From: Nitrospirillum viridazoti
GTDB taxonomy: Bacteria; Pseudomonadota; Alphaproteobacteria; Azospirillales; Azospirillaceae
Direction: 5' to 3' (one strand)
Length of the DNA: 64,000 nucleotides
Assembly: GCF_007827975.1 (NCBI RefSeq)
Contig: NZ_VITT01000014.1
Shown here one piece after another: positions 9,259 through 18,600 of the stretch. The position numbers and the translations under genes are program-made. The first letter of the stretch is position 1, and every line of letters begins with the position of its first letter. The notes below the pieces were generated by a model. It made no database searches, was not told the origin of the DNA, and saw nothing but the letters and a program-made list of their open reading frames with translations.

Positions 9259-9636
9259 CTACTGCGGGCGCAGAATGAAGCGCACCACGGTTTCGGCCCG
9301 ATTGCCCATGCCGTCGCGGGTCGCCGTGATCTCCAGCCTTTCCCCCTCGCGGGCCCAGTGGCCGTTGCCGGCGGGGTGCCAACCCAGCTGCGGCAGGGTC
9401 TGGGCGTAGAAGGCGGTGATGGCGGCGGCGCTGACGTCGCCCTGTGCCGCCGACTCGACGATGCGGCCCTCCGGCTGGTCGAAGACCACCGCCGCGTTGG
9501 CCGGCGCCATCAGCCCCGGCATCAAGGGCAAATCCTCCACCCCCGGCACGAACCCCGGCTCCACCGGTCCGGCGCCGCCCGGCCCGGCGGCCAGCAGCAG
9601 GGGGATGGAAACGGCGGCGGCGAGGGCAAGGCGCAT
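9259..9636 (-). CDS. Small secreted protein of unknown function
   Basis: 125 residues starting with a signal peptide (MRLALAAAVSIPLLLAAGPG), so probably exported to the periplasm. The mature part contains ITAFYAQTLPQLGW, a pattern I associate with small conserved alphaproteobacterial proteins near mutM/rpsT, and ends VVRFILRPQ. No catalytic motif or lipobox is obvious. It lies between mutM and rpsT on the same strand, 109 bases downstream of mutM. Function unknown. Confidence 0.7.
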   Translation of the reverse strand: MRLALAAAVSIPLLLAAGPGGAGPVEPGFVPGVEDLPLMPGLMAPANAAVVFDQPEGRIVESAAQGDVSAAAITAFYAQTLPQLGWHPAGNGHWAREGERLEITATRDGMGNRAETVVRFILRPQ

Positions 9637-9661
9637 TCAGGGCTCACGCGGGGGGCCAGGG

Positions 9662-9689
9662 GCCGGCAAGGTTCGGCCGGTAAGGTTCG
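9662..9689 (+). repeat. Tandem pair resembling the repA iterons
   Basis: Two adjacent 14-mers, GCCGGCAAGGTTCG (9662-9675) and GCCGGTAAGGTTCG (9676-9689), differ from the iteron GCCGGTAAAGTCCG of the 54-kb origin at three and two positions. They lie in the spacer between mutM and the small secreted protein gene. The similarity may be chance. Confidence 0.3.
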
Positions 9690-9745
9690 CTAGGCGATAA
9701 GGTGAAGCATGCCGGGCCGCCCATCAACGGCCAAGGCCGCATGCG

Positions 9746-10603
9746 TCAGCGCTGCCGCCGTGCGCAGAAGAAGCTGGACCGGCCGGCCTGCACCAGCCGA
9801 CGCACGCCACCCGTGCGGGCCACGTCGCAGTCGCAACCGGGGCAGGCCTCGCCCTCCCGTCCATAAACGGCGAAGGAGTGCTGGAAGTAGCCCAACTCGC
9901 CATCCGACTGGACGTAGTCGCGCAGGGAGGATCCACCCGCCGCGATGGCCTCGGTCAGCACGTCGCGGATGGCCGGCACCAGCCGCTGGGCGTCCTTGCC
10001 CGCCACGCTGGCGGCCGACCGTTCCGGGCTGATGCCGGAACGGAACAGCGCCTCGCAGACATAGATGTTGCCCAGGCCGGCCACCACGCGCTGGTCCAGC
10101 AGCGCCGCCTTGATGGGCGTCATCTTGCCGGCCAGGCGGGCGGACAGCGTGTCCGCGTCGAATTCATTGCCTAGGGGCTCCGGCCCCAGCTTGGCCAGCA
10201 GGGGGTGGCTGTCCACCTGCCCGTCCGCGATCAGATCCATGAGGCCGAAGCGGCGGGGGTCGTTGAAGGTGACGACGGCGCCGTCATCCGTCTCCATGAC
10301 CACATGGTCGTGCGCCCCGGGCGCGCCCGCCGGCCCCCGGCTGACCACCATGCTGCCCGACATGCCCAGGTGGATGAGCAGGGTATCGTCCCCCGAACCG
10401 GAAACGGGGTCGAGGTGCACCAGCACATACTTGGCCCGGCGGCCGATGCCGACCACGCGGCGACCGGTCAGGCGCTGGACGAAGCCAGGCGGGAAGGGCG
10501 TGCGCAGGTTGGGGCGGTGCTGGGCCACGCGCACCAGCGTGCGGCCCTCCATCTTCAGGGCCAGGCCCCGGGCCACGGTTTCGACCTCGGGCAATTCAGG
10601 CAT
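9746..10603 (-). CDS. mutM: Formamidopyrimidine-DNA glycosylase, zinc finger missing one cysteine
   Basis: Bifunctional glycosylase/AP lyase that removes 8-oxoguanine. The 285-residue protein starts MPELPEVETVARGL with catalytic Pro2/Glu3, and has HLGMSGSM and the helix-two-turn-helix segment VAGLGNIYVCEALFRSGI. The C-terminal zinc finger normally reads C-x2-C...C-x2-C. Here the first pair is present in CPGCDC, but the last part reads FFCARRQR where CPRCQR is expected, so the fourth zinc ligand is Arg. An extra Cys in CPGCDC might compensate. It follows the DsrE-like gene by 26 bases in the same direction. Confidence 0.93.
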   Translation of the reverse strand: MPELPEVETVARGLALKMEGRTLVRVAQHRPNLRTPFPPGFVQRLTGRRVVGIGRRAKYVLVHLDPVSGSGDDTLLIHLGMSGSMVVSRGPAGAPGAHDHVVMETDDGAVVTFNDPRRFGLMDLIADGQVDSHPLLAKLGPEPLGNEFDADTLSARLAGKMTPIKAALLDQRVVAGLGNIYVCEALFRSGISPERSAASVAGKDAQRLVPAIRDVLTEAIAAGGSSLRDYVQSDGELGYFQHSFAVYGREGEACPGCDCDVARTGGVRRLVQAGRSSFFCARRQR

Positions 10604-10629
10604 GGCGGGGCGCTTTCAGGCTGGGCGGA

Positions 10630-11052
10630 TTACAGGTGGATAAGATGGGCGCCCGGCGGGGTCGCCTGCAACAGCGTCACCACACCCGCCGTTTCCACCG
10701 TCACATCGGGACGCAGGGCCGGCTTGTCCAGCCCCAGCACCCGCCACCCCATCTCACAGGCCATGACGCGCACCCCCAGGGGGTCCAACGACTCGGCCAG
10801 TTCCGCCAGGGTGGCGACGTTGGTTTCCGCGAACCGCCGCTCGCGCTCGATGGCGGTGCTGCCGTCGTCCGCCGGGTCCAGGCCGGTCCAGCCGTCGTCC
10901 GCCAGCAACAGGCGCAGGGCGCGACCGGTGACGAACAGCAGGGTGGGGCGGCCTATGGCCGCCGCCGCCGTGGCCATGACCAAGGCGTAATGCACCCGGT
11001 CGAAGCCGCCCGAGTGCAGCACGATGGAAAGCCCTGGTTGAGTGGTCGTCAT
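10630..11052 (-). CDS. DsrE-family sulfur-relay-like protein
   Basis: 140 residues of the DsrE/DsrF-like fold, small proteins often used in sulfur transfer. The opening LSIVLHSGGFDRVHYALVMA and the central LLFVTGRALRLLL are typical. The Cys in VMACEMGW is in the position of the possible sulfur-carrying residue. Its ATG overlaps the stop of the MoeB/ThiF gene (ATGA, 11049-11052), indicating translational coupling. The context with an E1-like sulfur activator and cysK supports a sulfur-transfer role, but the acceptor is unknown. Confidence 0.72.
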   Translation of the reverse strand: MTTTQPGLSIVLHSGGFDRVHYALVMATAAAAIGRPTLLFVTGRALRLLLADDGWTGLDPADDGSTAIERERRFAETNVATLAELAESLDPLGVRVMACEMGWRVLGLDKPALRPDVTVETAGVVTLLQATPPGAHLIHL

Positions 11053-11861
11053 GCCGTCTCTTCCTCCGGCCCCTCTTCACCAGGCAGGGCGGTGATAGTC
11101 GGGTGGCTGCCGCACAGCGGGCAGTCGGGGTCGGGCTTCACCCGCACGGTGCGGAAGGAGGCGCCCAGGCTGTCGTACAGCATCAGGCGGCCGGACAGGC
11201 TGTCGCCGATGCCCAGCAGTTCCTTCAAGACCTCCAGCGCCTGCAGGGACCCCACCGTGCCGGCCAGGGCGCCCAGGACCCCGGCCTCGGAACACGAGGG
11301 CACCAGGCCCGGTGGCGGCGGTTCGGGGAAGACGCAGCGGTAGCAGGGATGGGGGTGGCCCTCATGGGCCTTGAAGGTGGAAATCTGGCCGTCGAAGCGC
11401 AGCATGGCGGCCGACACCAGGGGGCGCCGCTCGAAATAGCAGGCGTCGTTCAGCAGGAAGCGGGTGGTGAAGTTATCCGACCCGTCGGCCACGATGTCAT
11501 AGGCGCGGATCAGCTGCCGGACGTTGTCGGGGGCCAGGCGCGTCCTGTGCACCTCCACCACCACGTCGGGGTTGATGGCGCGAATCCGCGCGGCGGCACT
11601 GTCCACCTTGGCCTGGCCCAATGAGGCCATGTCGTGCACCACCTGGCGCTGCAGGTTGGACAGGTCGACCGTGTCGTCGTCGACGATGCCGATGCGTCCC
11701 ACCCCGGCCGCCGCCAGGTACAGCAGCACGGGCGCACCCAGGCCGCCGGCGCCCACCACCAGGACGGAACTGGCCAGCAGCCTGGCCTGCCCCTCCCCGC
11801 CCACCTCCTTCAGGATGATGTGGCGGGAGTAGCGCTCGATTTGAGAGTCTGTGAAGTCCAT
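11049..11861 (-). CDS. moeB: HesA/MoeB/ThiF family adenylyltransferase
   Basis: E1-like enzyme that adenylates the C-terminus of a ubiquitin-like sulfur carrier (MoaD or ThiS type). The 270-residue protein has the family opening RYSRHIILKEVGGEGQ, the nucleotide-binding loop VVGAGGLGAP, DLSNLQRQV, and the zinc-binding Cys pairs CYRC and CPLC. The ATG at 11861 gives the normal N-terminus; an upstream alternative only adds basic residues. It is coupled to the downstream DsrE-like gene. Repeat copy A lies between it and cysK. MoeB and ThiF cannot be separated from this sequence alone. Confidence 0.88.
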   Translation of the reverse strand: MDFTDSQIERYSRHIILKEVGGEGQARLLASSVLVVGAGGLGAPVLLYLAAAGVGRIGIVDDDTVDLSNLQRQVVHDMASLGQAKVDSAAARIRAINPDVVVEVHRTRLAPDNVRQLIRAYDIVADGSDNFTTRFLLNDACYFERRPLVSAAMLRFDGQISTFKAHEGHPHPCYRCVFPEPPPPGLVPSCSEAGVLGALAGTVGSLQALEVLKELLGIGDSLSGRLMLYDSLGASFRTVRVKPDPDCPLCGSHPTITALPGEEGPEEETA

Positions 11862-11878
11862 ATGCGGAGTCTTGAGTT

Positions 11879-11977
11879 GCCTCAAACGCCGGCGGGGCAT
11901 CCGCCCCCTGGCTCGTCCTCGATTTTCAGCCCGCCTTCGGCTCCCCGAAAATCTCCGGCGGCCGCAGTCGCGGCCTA
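11879..11977 (+). repeat. Multi-hairpin intergenic repeat, copy A
   Basis: Starts GCCTCAAACGCCGGC. Hairpin 1: GGGGC-ATCC-GCCCC (11894-11907). Hairpin 2: GATTTTC (11921-11927) with GAAAATC (11947-11953). Hairpin 3: GGCCGC-AGTC-GCGGCC (11960-11975), then TA. It lies between cysK and the MoeB/ThiF gene. A fourth hairpin is not clear in this copy. Confidence 0.8.
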
Positions 11978-12061
11978 GGTAAAACTAAAACCGTGGGACA
12001 GGATGTGCAGGAAAAAGGGGCCGGCGCTGTGACGGCCCCCCTTAGCGCCGATCCAGGCCTG

Positions 12062-13033
12062 TCAATCCAGCCCGTCGAACAGGCCGGTGGACAGGTAGCG
12101 CTCGGCGAAGCTGGGCAGGATCACGACGATCTGCTTGCCCTCGTTCCCCGGGCGGGCGCCCAGTTCCAAGGCGGCGGCCAGGGCGGCGCCGGAGCTGATG
12201 CCGACGGCGACACCTTCCAGCTTGGCCACCTCGCGCGCCGTCTCGAAGGCGCGCTGGTTGGAGATGCGCAGCACCTCATCGATCAGGTGGGTGTCCAGGA
12301 TGTCGGGCACGAAGCCGGCGCCGATGCCTTGGATCTTGTGCGGGCCCGGCAGGCCGCCGGACAGGACGGGGCTGTCCTCCGGTTCCACGGCCACGGCCTT
12401 GAAGCTGGGCTTGCGCTCTTTGATCACGCTGGCCACACCGGTCAGCGTGCCGCCCGTGCCCACGCCGGAGATCAGGAAATCAACACCGCCGGCGGTGTCG
12501 GTCCAGATTTCCTCGGCCGTGGTGCGGCGGTGGATTTCCGGGTTCGCCGGGTTCTTGAACTGCTGCAGGATGTAGGCGTCGCCGGCCTCGGCGGCCAACT
12601 CCTCCGCCCTGGCGATGGCGCCCTTCATGCCCTGGGCCGGCGGGGTCAGCACGATCTCGGCGCCCAGCAGCTTCAGCATGCGGCGGCGTTCCACCGACAT
12701 GCTTTCCGGCATGGTCAGGATCAGGCGGTAGCCCTTGGCCGCGGCTACGAAGGCCAGCGCGATGCCGGTGTTGCCCGAGGTGGGCTCGATCAGCAGGGTG
12801 CGGTCGGGGGAGATGCGGCCGTCGGCCTCAGCGGCCTCGATCATGGCCAGGCCGATGCGGTCCTTCACGCTGGACAGCGGATTGAAGAACTCGCACTTGC
12901 CGATGATGTCGGCCTTCACGCCGTGGGCGGCGGCCAGGCGCTTCAGGCGCACCAGGGGGGTGGCGCCCACGGTTTCCAGGATGCTGTCGTAAACGCGGCC
13001 GCGGAAGGCGGCGGTGGGGGCGGTGTCAGCCAT
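12062..13033 (-). CDS. cysK: Cysteine synthase A
   Basis: PLP-dependent O-acetylserine sulfhydrylase that makes cysteine from O-acetylserine and sulfide in the cytoplasm. The 323-residue protein has the PLP lysine in NPLSSVKDRIG, the substrate loop PTSGNTGIAL, and the phosphate-binding GVGTGGTLTG. The C-terminus ends SFAERYLSTGLFDGLD; family members carry an Ile at the extreme end for CysE binding, which is less clear here. It lies 15 bases after an Rrf2-type regulator in the same operon, suggesting local control by sulfur or cysteine status. Confidence 0.95.
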   Translation of the reverse strand: MADTAPTAAFRGRVYDSILETVGATPLVRLKRLAAAHGVKADIIGKCEFFNPLSSVKDRIGLAMIEAAEADGRISPDRTLLIEPTSGNTGIALAFVAAAKGYRLILTMPESMSVERRRMLKLLGAEIVLTPPAQGMKGAIARAEELAAEAGDAYILQQFKNPANPEIHRRTTAEEIWTDTAGGVDFLISGVGTGGTLTGVASVIKERKPSFKAVAVEPEDSPVLSGGLPGPHKIQGIGAGFVPDILDTHLIDEVLRISNQRAFETAREVAKLEGVAVGISSGAALAAALELGARPGNEGKQIVVILPSFAERYLSTGLFDGLD

Positions 13034-13048
13034 GATTCGATCCCTTCC

Positions 13049-13504
13049 TTAGATGCTGAAGTCCAGCTTGTGGGTCGCTTCGCTTTCAATACCGGCGCGG
13101 TGGGCGCGCAGGCACAAATCCTCGATGGTGGTCTGGTCCAGGCGGCGCATGCAGTCGTCCTGCAACTCGGCCCACAGTGGGCGCACCACCTGCCGGCCCA
13201 GCTCGGCCCCCACCGCCTCTTCCATGGGATCGGTGGCCTGTTCCAGGGCGCGGACGATGCGCACGATCTCGCCCACCGTGATGCGGCGGCGTTCACGGGC
13301 CAGACGGTAACCGCCCCGGGGACCACGCACGCCGGCCAGTATGCCCGCCCGCACCAGGGCCTGCAGCACCTGTTCCAGGTAACGCTTGGGGATGCCCTGC
13401 CGCGCCGTGATCTCCCCCGACTGCACGGGTTCGGAACCGGCGTTGTAGGCGATGTCCAACACCACCTCGATGGCGAACATCAGCTTCTTGGAAATCCGCA
13501 GCAT
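13049..13504 (-). CDS. Rrf2-family transcriptional regulator, probably cysteine-responsive
   Basis: Winged-helix regulator of 151 residues. It opens with LRISKKLMFAIEVVLDIA and has the recognition helix region ITARQGIPKRYLEQVLQALV followed by GILAGVRGPRGGYRLAR. IscR-type members carry three spaced Cys for an Fe-S cluster. That triad is not visible; the only Cys are in DDCMRR and DLCLRA. This resembles CymR-like or cluster-free members. The ATG at 13504 has GGGGGAAGG directly upstream; an ATG at 13516 is possible. Placement between dut and cysK suggests it controls cysK. Confidence 0.85.
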   Translation of the reverse strand: MLRISKKLMFAIEVVLDIAYNAGSEPVQSGEITARQGIPKRYLEQVLQALVRAGILAGVRGPRGGYRLARERRRITVGEIVRIVRALEQATDPMEEAVGAELGRQVVRPLWAELQDDCMRRLDQTTIEDLCLRAHRAGIESEATHKLDFSI

Positions 13505-13521
13505 CCCTTCCCCCATTTTTA

Positions 13522-14001
13522 TCAGCCCGCCCGGCCGGTGGCGGTCGCGGCGACGCCGGTGGAGCCGAAGCCGCCCGCCCCCCGGGCGGTCTCATCCAGG
13601 CTGTCCACCTCTTTCCACTGAGCGCGCTCGTGGCGGGCGATCACCATCTGGGCGATGCGCATGCCGCGCTCGACCGTGAAAGGCTGGTCCCCCAGGTTCA
13701 CCAGGATGACGCCCACCTCGCCGCGGTAATCGGCATCCACCGTGCCCGGCGCGTTCAGCACCGTGACGCCGTTCTTCAGCGCCAGGCCGGAACGCGGGCG
13801 CACCTGCGCCTCGAAGCCCACCGGCAGGGAAATGGCCAAGCCCGTGGGCACCAGCGCACGGCCCAGGGGCGGGATCACCACCGGGGCCGACACGGCCGCC
13901 ATCAGGTCCAGGCCGGCGGCCTGGGCGGTGGCATAGGCCGGCAGATCCAGGTCCCGGCCATGGGGCAGACGGGTGACGGCGACGGTAACGGCTTCGGTCA
14001 T
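13522..14001 (-). CDS. dut: dUTP pyrophosphatase
   Basis: Trimeric dUTPase, converting dUTP to dUMP and so keeping uracil out of DNA. The 159-residue protein shows the five motifs in order: AGLDLMAAV, RSGLALKNGV, NAPGTVDADYRGEV, VERGMRIAQMVIA and the C-terminal GAGGFGSTG. The ATG at 14001 shares its first base with the coaBC stop (TGATG), indicating coupled translation. The coaBC-dut pair is a widely conserved bacterial arrangement. Confidence 0.96.
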   Translation of the reverse strand: MTEAVTVAVTRLPHGRDLDLPAYATAQAAGLDLMAAVSAPVVIPPLGRALVPTGLAISLPVGFEAQVRPRSGLALKNGVTVLNAPGTVDADYRGEVGVILVNLGDQPFTVERGMRIAQMVIARHERAQWKEVDSLDETARGAGGFGSTGVAATATGRAG

Positions 14002-15293
14002 CAAACGGGTTCCGGACTGTTGTTGCTTGTTGAAAGGGCGATGGGGGGTGACAGGGTGTCGGCGATGGCCTGGGCCAGGCGCGCCGCCACCTCGGTCTTG
14101 GACAGGCGCGGCCAGGTCTCAACGAGAGGGGCTTCGGCCGCCGCACCCCGGCGCAGCAGGTGCACCTGGTTGTCGTCACCGCCGAAGGTGCCGGTTCCCG
14201 TCGCCACATCGTTGGCGACAATCCAGTCGCAGCCCTTCTTGGCCAGCTTGGCGGCGGCGTAGGCCAGCACGTCGCGCGTCTCGGCGGCGAAGCCCACCAC
14301 CAGGCGGGGTCGCGCCGGGCCGGCCTGGGACAGGGTGGCCAGGATGTCGGGGTTCTCGGCCAGGGGCAGGGTGGGCGGGCCGTCCGGGCCCTTCTTCACC
14401 TTGTCGCCCGTAGCGGCGGCCACACGCCAATCGGCGACGGCGGCGGCGCAGACGGCGATGTCGGCCGGGAGTGCGGATTGACTGGCGGCCAGCATCTCGG
14501 CGGCCGTCTCCACCCGCACCACGCGCACGCCCGGCGGATCAGCCAGGGTGACGGGGCCGCTGACCAGGGTCACGTCGGCGCCCAGCGCCGCCAGGGCCGC
14601 CGCCACGGCGTGGCCCTGCTTGCCGGAGGACCGGTTGGCAATGTAGCGCACGGGGTCGATGGGCTCATGGGTGGGGCCGCTGGTCACCACCGCGCGCCGG
14701 CCGGCCAGCGGTTTCGGCGCCGACTGTTCCGCGAAGAAGGCCGCGATGCCGGCCACGATCTCCATAGGTTCCACCATGCGGCCGGAACCGACCTCGCCGC
14801 AGGCCATGTCGCCGGCGGCGGGCCCCAGGCGACGGATGCCGCGCCCCTCCAGCGTGCGGACATTGGCCTGGGTGGCCGGGTTGGTCCACATCATGACGTT
14901 CATGGCCGGCACCACCATCACCGGCTTGTCGGTGGCCAGCAGCGCCGTGGTCGCCAAGTCATTGGCCATACCGGCGGCCATGCGCGCCAGGATGTCGGCA
15001 CTGGCCGGGGCCACCACCACCAGGTCGGCCTCGCGCGACAGGCGGATATGCCCCATCTCCGACTCGTCGGTCAGGGAGAACAGGTCGGTGTAGACCTTCT
15101 CCTCCGACAAGGCGGCCACGGATAAGGGCGTCACGAAGTGCTGCGCGCCCTCGGTCAAAACGGCGCGGACGCGGACACCCCGTTCCTTCAGCCGACGGAT
15201 CAGTTCCAGGCATTTGTATGCCGCGATGCCGCCGGAAATCACCAGCAGCAGGCGCTTGCCCTCAAGGATTCTGTAATCCGACGTCACGGACAA
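14001..15293 (-). CDS. coaBC: Bifunctional phosphopantothenoylcysteine synthetase/decarboxylase
   Basis: Makes 4'-phosphopantetheine for coenzyme A in two steps: CoaB joins phosphopantothenate to cysteine and CoaC decarboxylates the product. The N-terminal flavoprotein domain has ISGGIAAYKCLELIRRL, VVAPASADILARMA and PAMNVMMW. The C-terminal synthetase domain has TSGPTHEPIDPVRYIANRSSG and the late KKGCDWIVAND. 430 residues from a TTG at 15293; a GTG at 15287 is an equally possible start. Because CoaB consumes cysteine, the nearby rrf2-cysK pair makes metabolic sense. Confidence 0.95.
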   Translation of the reverse strand: MSVTSDYRILEGKRLLLVISGGIAAYKCLELIRRLKERGVRVRAVLTEGAQHFVTPLSVAALSEEKVYTDLFSLTDESEMGHIRLSREADLVVVAPASADILARMAAGMANDLATTALLATDKPVMVVPAMNVMMWTNPATQANVRTLEGRGIRRLGPAAGDMACGEVGSGRMVEPMEIVAGIAAFFAEQSAPKPLAGRRAVVTSGPTHEPIDPVRYIANRSSGKQGHAVAAALAALGADVTLVSGPVTLADPPGVRVVRVETAAEMLAASQSALPADIAVCAAAVADWRVAAATGDKVKKGPDGPPTLPLAENPDILATLSQAGPARPRLVVGFAAETRDVLAYAAAKLAKKGCDWIVANDVATGTGTFGGDDNQVHLLRRGAAAEAPLVETWPRLSKTEVAARLAQAIADTLSPPIALSTSNNSPEPV

Positions 15294-15510
15294 AGGTCAC
15301 CTATGGAAGCGGCTCCCCCAAGGGATATCGGGGAAACGAAACCACGAGCCGGACAATCTTAGCAATGCACGGGCAGGTGATGTGAAATCAATAAATATGG
15401 GGTCGCCACGCTTTGCGCAAGCGACAGTTCACCACCACCGCCCACAGTGCAGGCGACGGAGAATCAGGGTTGAAATTCACGAAAAAAGTTCCCCGGCGGG
15501 AAGTCTTATT
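15294..15510. other. Noncoding spacer upstream of coaBC
   Basis: About 215 bases without a credible gene between the coaBC start and repeat copy B, including an AT-richer patch at about 15380-15400. It presumably carries the coaBC promoter on the minus strand, but no clear -35/-10 pair could be assigned. Confidence 0.4.
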
Positions 15511-15640
15511 CCCTCAATCGCCGGGCGCGGCCCTCCGGCCGCTTGGCTTCCTCCCTTTCCAGTCCGCTGACGCTTCCCGGAAAGGTCCGGCGCCCGCACT
15601 TGCCGGCTACAGCGGCATGGGGACCAGTCCCATGCCGCTG
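15511..15640 (+). repeat. Multi-hairpin intergenic repeat, copy B
   Basis: Hairpin 1: GCGGCC-CTCC-GGCCGC (15527-15542). Hairpin 2: CCTTTCC (15554-15560) with GGAAAGG (15579-15585). The third hairpin is altered (CCGGC with GCCGG). Hairpin 4: CAGCGGCATGGG (15610-15621) with CCCATGCCGCTG (15629-15640). It lies between the NAD-GDH stop and the coaBC promoter region. Confidence 0.75.
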
Positions 15641-15655
15641 ATAACCGCGAGCCGA

Positions 15656-18600
15656 TCAGCCGGCCGTCAGGCCGCGCAGCTGGCGGGTAGCCACGGCCAG
15701 CATGGCCACGTCCAGGTGCGCCACGCCGCGCAGTTCGGCCAGTAGGGACTGGATACGGTCCAACGGACCGGACTTGGCGGCCAGCCAGCCGTCGATCAGG
15801 GCGGTCGCGTCGTCGCCCTCACCCGCCAGCACCCGGGCCGCCAGGCGGCCCTGCAGGCCGTAGAGGTCGTCGATGATGGCGCCCAGGGCCTGGCGCTGCC
15901 AATGGGTGGTGGTCTTCACCGCCTCCGCCCGGCCGCGCAGCCAGTCGAAGCCCAGCCGTTCGCCCAGCGCGAAGTGGACGGCCGCGACCGTCTCCACCCC
16001 CCGGTTGGTTTCCACCGCGATCTGGCTGATGTCGGTGGCGGCCCCCAGGGCGGACAACGCCGCCACGTGATGGGCCAGCTCGGCCGGCACGCCGGCCTGC
16101 TCCAGCTCCTCTTTCTTGGCACCTAAGTCGGCGGCGGCGTCGGGCGACAGGATGTCGGCCAGCGCCTTGGACAACACCTTCACCGCCGGTCCCAGGCGGG
16201 CGATGCCAGCCGCCATGTCCAGGGGATGGGTGCTGTTCAGCAGGGTCCAGGGCACGGCGCGGCGCAGCAGGCGGCGCGTGGCCAGGCCCATGGCCGCCTG
16301 GGTGGCCGCCGGAACCTGGTTGTCCAGGGCGTCGATGGCCTTCCACACCGCCGGCAGGCCATAGGCGTCGCGGGCGATATGATAGGCGCGGGCCACGTCG
16401 GCCTCGCCCAAGCCGGTCTGCTCGACCATTTCGGCGACGAAGCTGGGACCGACGCGGTTCACCATGCTGTTGGTGGCCACGGTGGCGATGATCTCGCGGC
16501 GCAGCTGGTGGCCGGCCACGGCCTGCGGATACTGCCGCTGCAGGCTTTCCGGGAAGTACTCCACCAGGTCGGCGGCCATCTTGGCATCGTCCGGCAGGTC
16601 GGAGTTCAGCAGCTTGTCGTACAGGTCGATCTTGGCATAGGCCAGCAGCACCGCCGTTTCCGGCCGCGTCAGGCCGCGGCGGGCCTGGGCGCGCAGCGAC
16701 ACCTCCTCATCCGTCGGCAGGAACTCGATGGCGCGGTTCAGCTTGCCCGCCTTTTCCATGAGCCGCATGAAGCGGGCCAGGTCGTCCAGCGTGTCCGGCG
16801 CCACCGCCTCATCGATGGAGAGGGCCTGGGTCTGCTGGTAGTTGTCGGCCAGCACCAGCTCCGCCACGTCGTCGGTCATGGTGGCCAGCAGCGCGTCGCG
16901 CTGGGGCAGGGTCATGCTGCCCTTGTCCATCACGTCGCGCAGCAGGATCTTGATGTTGACCTCATGGTCCGAGGTGTCGACGCCGGCGGAGTTGTCGATG
17001 GCGTCGGTGTTGAGCCGCACGCCGGCCTGCGCCGCCTCGATACGGCCGCGCTGGGTGAAGCCCAGGTTGGCGCCCTCGCCCACCACCTTGGCGCGGACCT
17101 GGCGGCCGTCGATGCGCAGGGCGTCGTTGGCCTTGTCGCCCACCTCGGCGTTGGTCTCGCCTCCGGCTTTCACATAGGTGCCGATGCCGCCCAGCCACAG
17201 CAGATCCACGTCCGCCTTCAGGATGGCCTGCATCAGCTCGGCCGGGGTCAGGCGCTCCGCCGTGATCCCCAGGGCCGTCCGCACCTCGGGCGACAGCGGG
17301 ACGGATTTGGCCCCGCGCTCGAAGATGCCGCCCCCCTGGGACAGCTTGGACTTGTCATAGTCCGCCCAGGAGGAGCGCGGCAGGTCGAACATGCGCTTGC
17401 GCTCTTCCCAGCTGCTGGCCGCATCCGGGTTGGGGTCCAGGAAGATGTGGCGGTGGTCGAAGGCGGCCACCAGGCGGATGTGCTTGGACAGCAGCATGCC
17501 GTTGCCGAACACGTCGCCCGACATGTCGCCCACGCCCACGACGGTGAAGTCCTGGGTCTGGCAGTCGCGGCCCAGCTCACGGAAGTGGCGCTTCACCGCT
17601 TCCCACGCGCCGCGCGCGGTGATGCCCATCTTCTTGTGGTCGTACCCGGCAGAGCCGCCCGAGGCGAAGGCGTCGTCCAGCCAGAAGCCGTAGTCGCGGC
17701 TGACCCCGTTGGCGATGTCGGAGAAGGTGGCCGTGCCCTTGTCGGCCGCCACCACCAGGTAGGGGTCGTCGCCGTCCAGGCGCACCACGTCCTGGGGTGG
17801 CACCACCTGGCCCTTCACCAGGTTGTCGGTGATGTCCAGCAGGCCCCGCATCATGGTCTTGTAGCATTCGATGCCTTCGGCCAGCGCCGCCTCGCGGCCG
17901 GCGGAAGCCGGCGGCGGGTTCTTCACCACGAAGCCGCCCTTGGAGCCCATGGGCACGATGACGGCGTTCTTGACCATCTGCGCCTTGATCAGGCCCAGGA
18001 TCTCGGTGCGGAAATCCTCCTTGCGGTCGGACCAGCGGATGCCGCCGCGTGCCACCTTGCCGCCCCGCAGGTGCACGGCCTCGACCCGGGGACTGTACAC
18101 CCAGATTTCCACCATGGGCCGGGGCAGCGGCAGGTCGTCGATGGACCGGCTGTCCAGCTTGAACGACAGATAGCTCTTGGGCTGGCCGTCGGCGCCCTTC
18201 TGAAAGAAGTTGGTGCGCAGGGTGGCGCGGATGAGGTTCAGCATCCGGCGCAGGATGCGGTCCTCATCCAGATTGGTGACCTGGTCCAGGGCGTGGTCGA
18301 TCTCCACCACCAGGCCCATGCGCTGGCTGTCCACCTCTTCCCGGCCCAGCTTGGCTAGGATGGCCGGGTCATGGGCCAGGTGGAACAGGCGCACCAGCAG
18401 CTTGGTGATGCCCACATGGGCCGCCAGCGTGTCCTCGATGTAGGACTGCGAGAAGTCGAAGCGGGCCTGGCGCAGGTACTTGGCGTAGGCGCGCACCATG
18501 GTGACGTCGCGCCAGGCCAAACCGGCCCCCAGCACCAGCTTGTTGAAGCCGTCGGTCTGGGCCTCCCCGGTCCAGACGCGCATGAAGGCGTCCTCGAACG

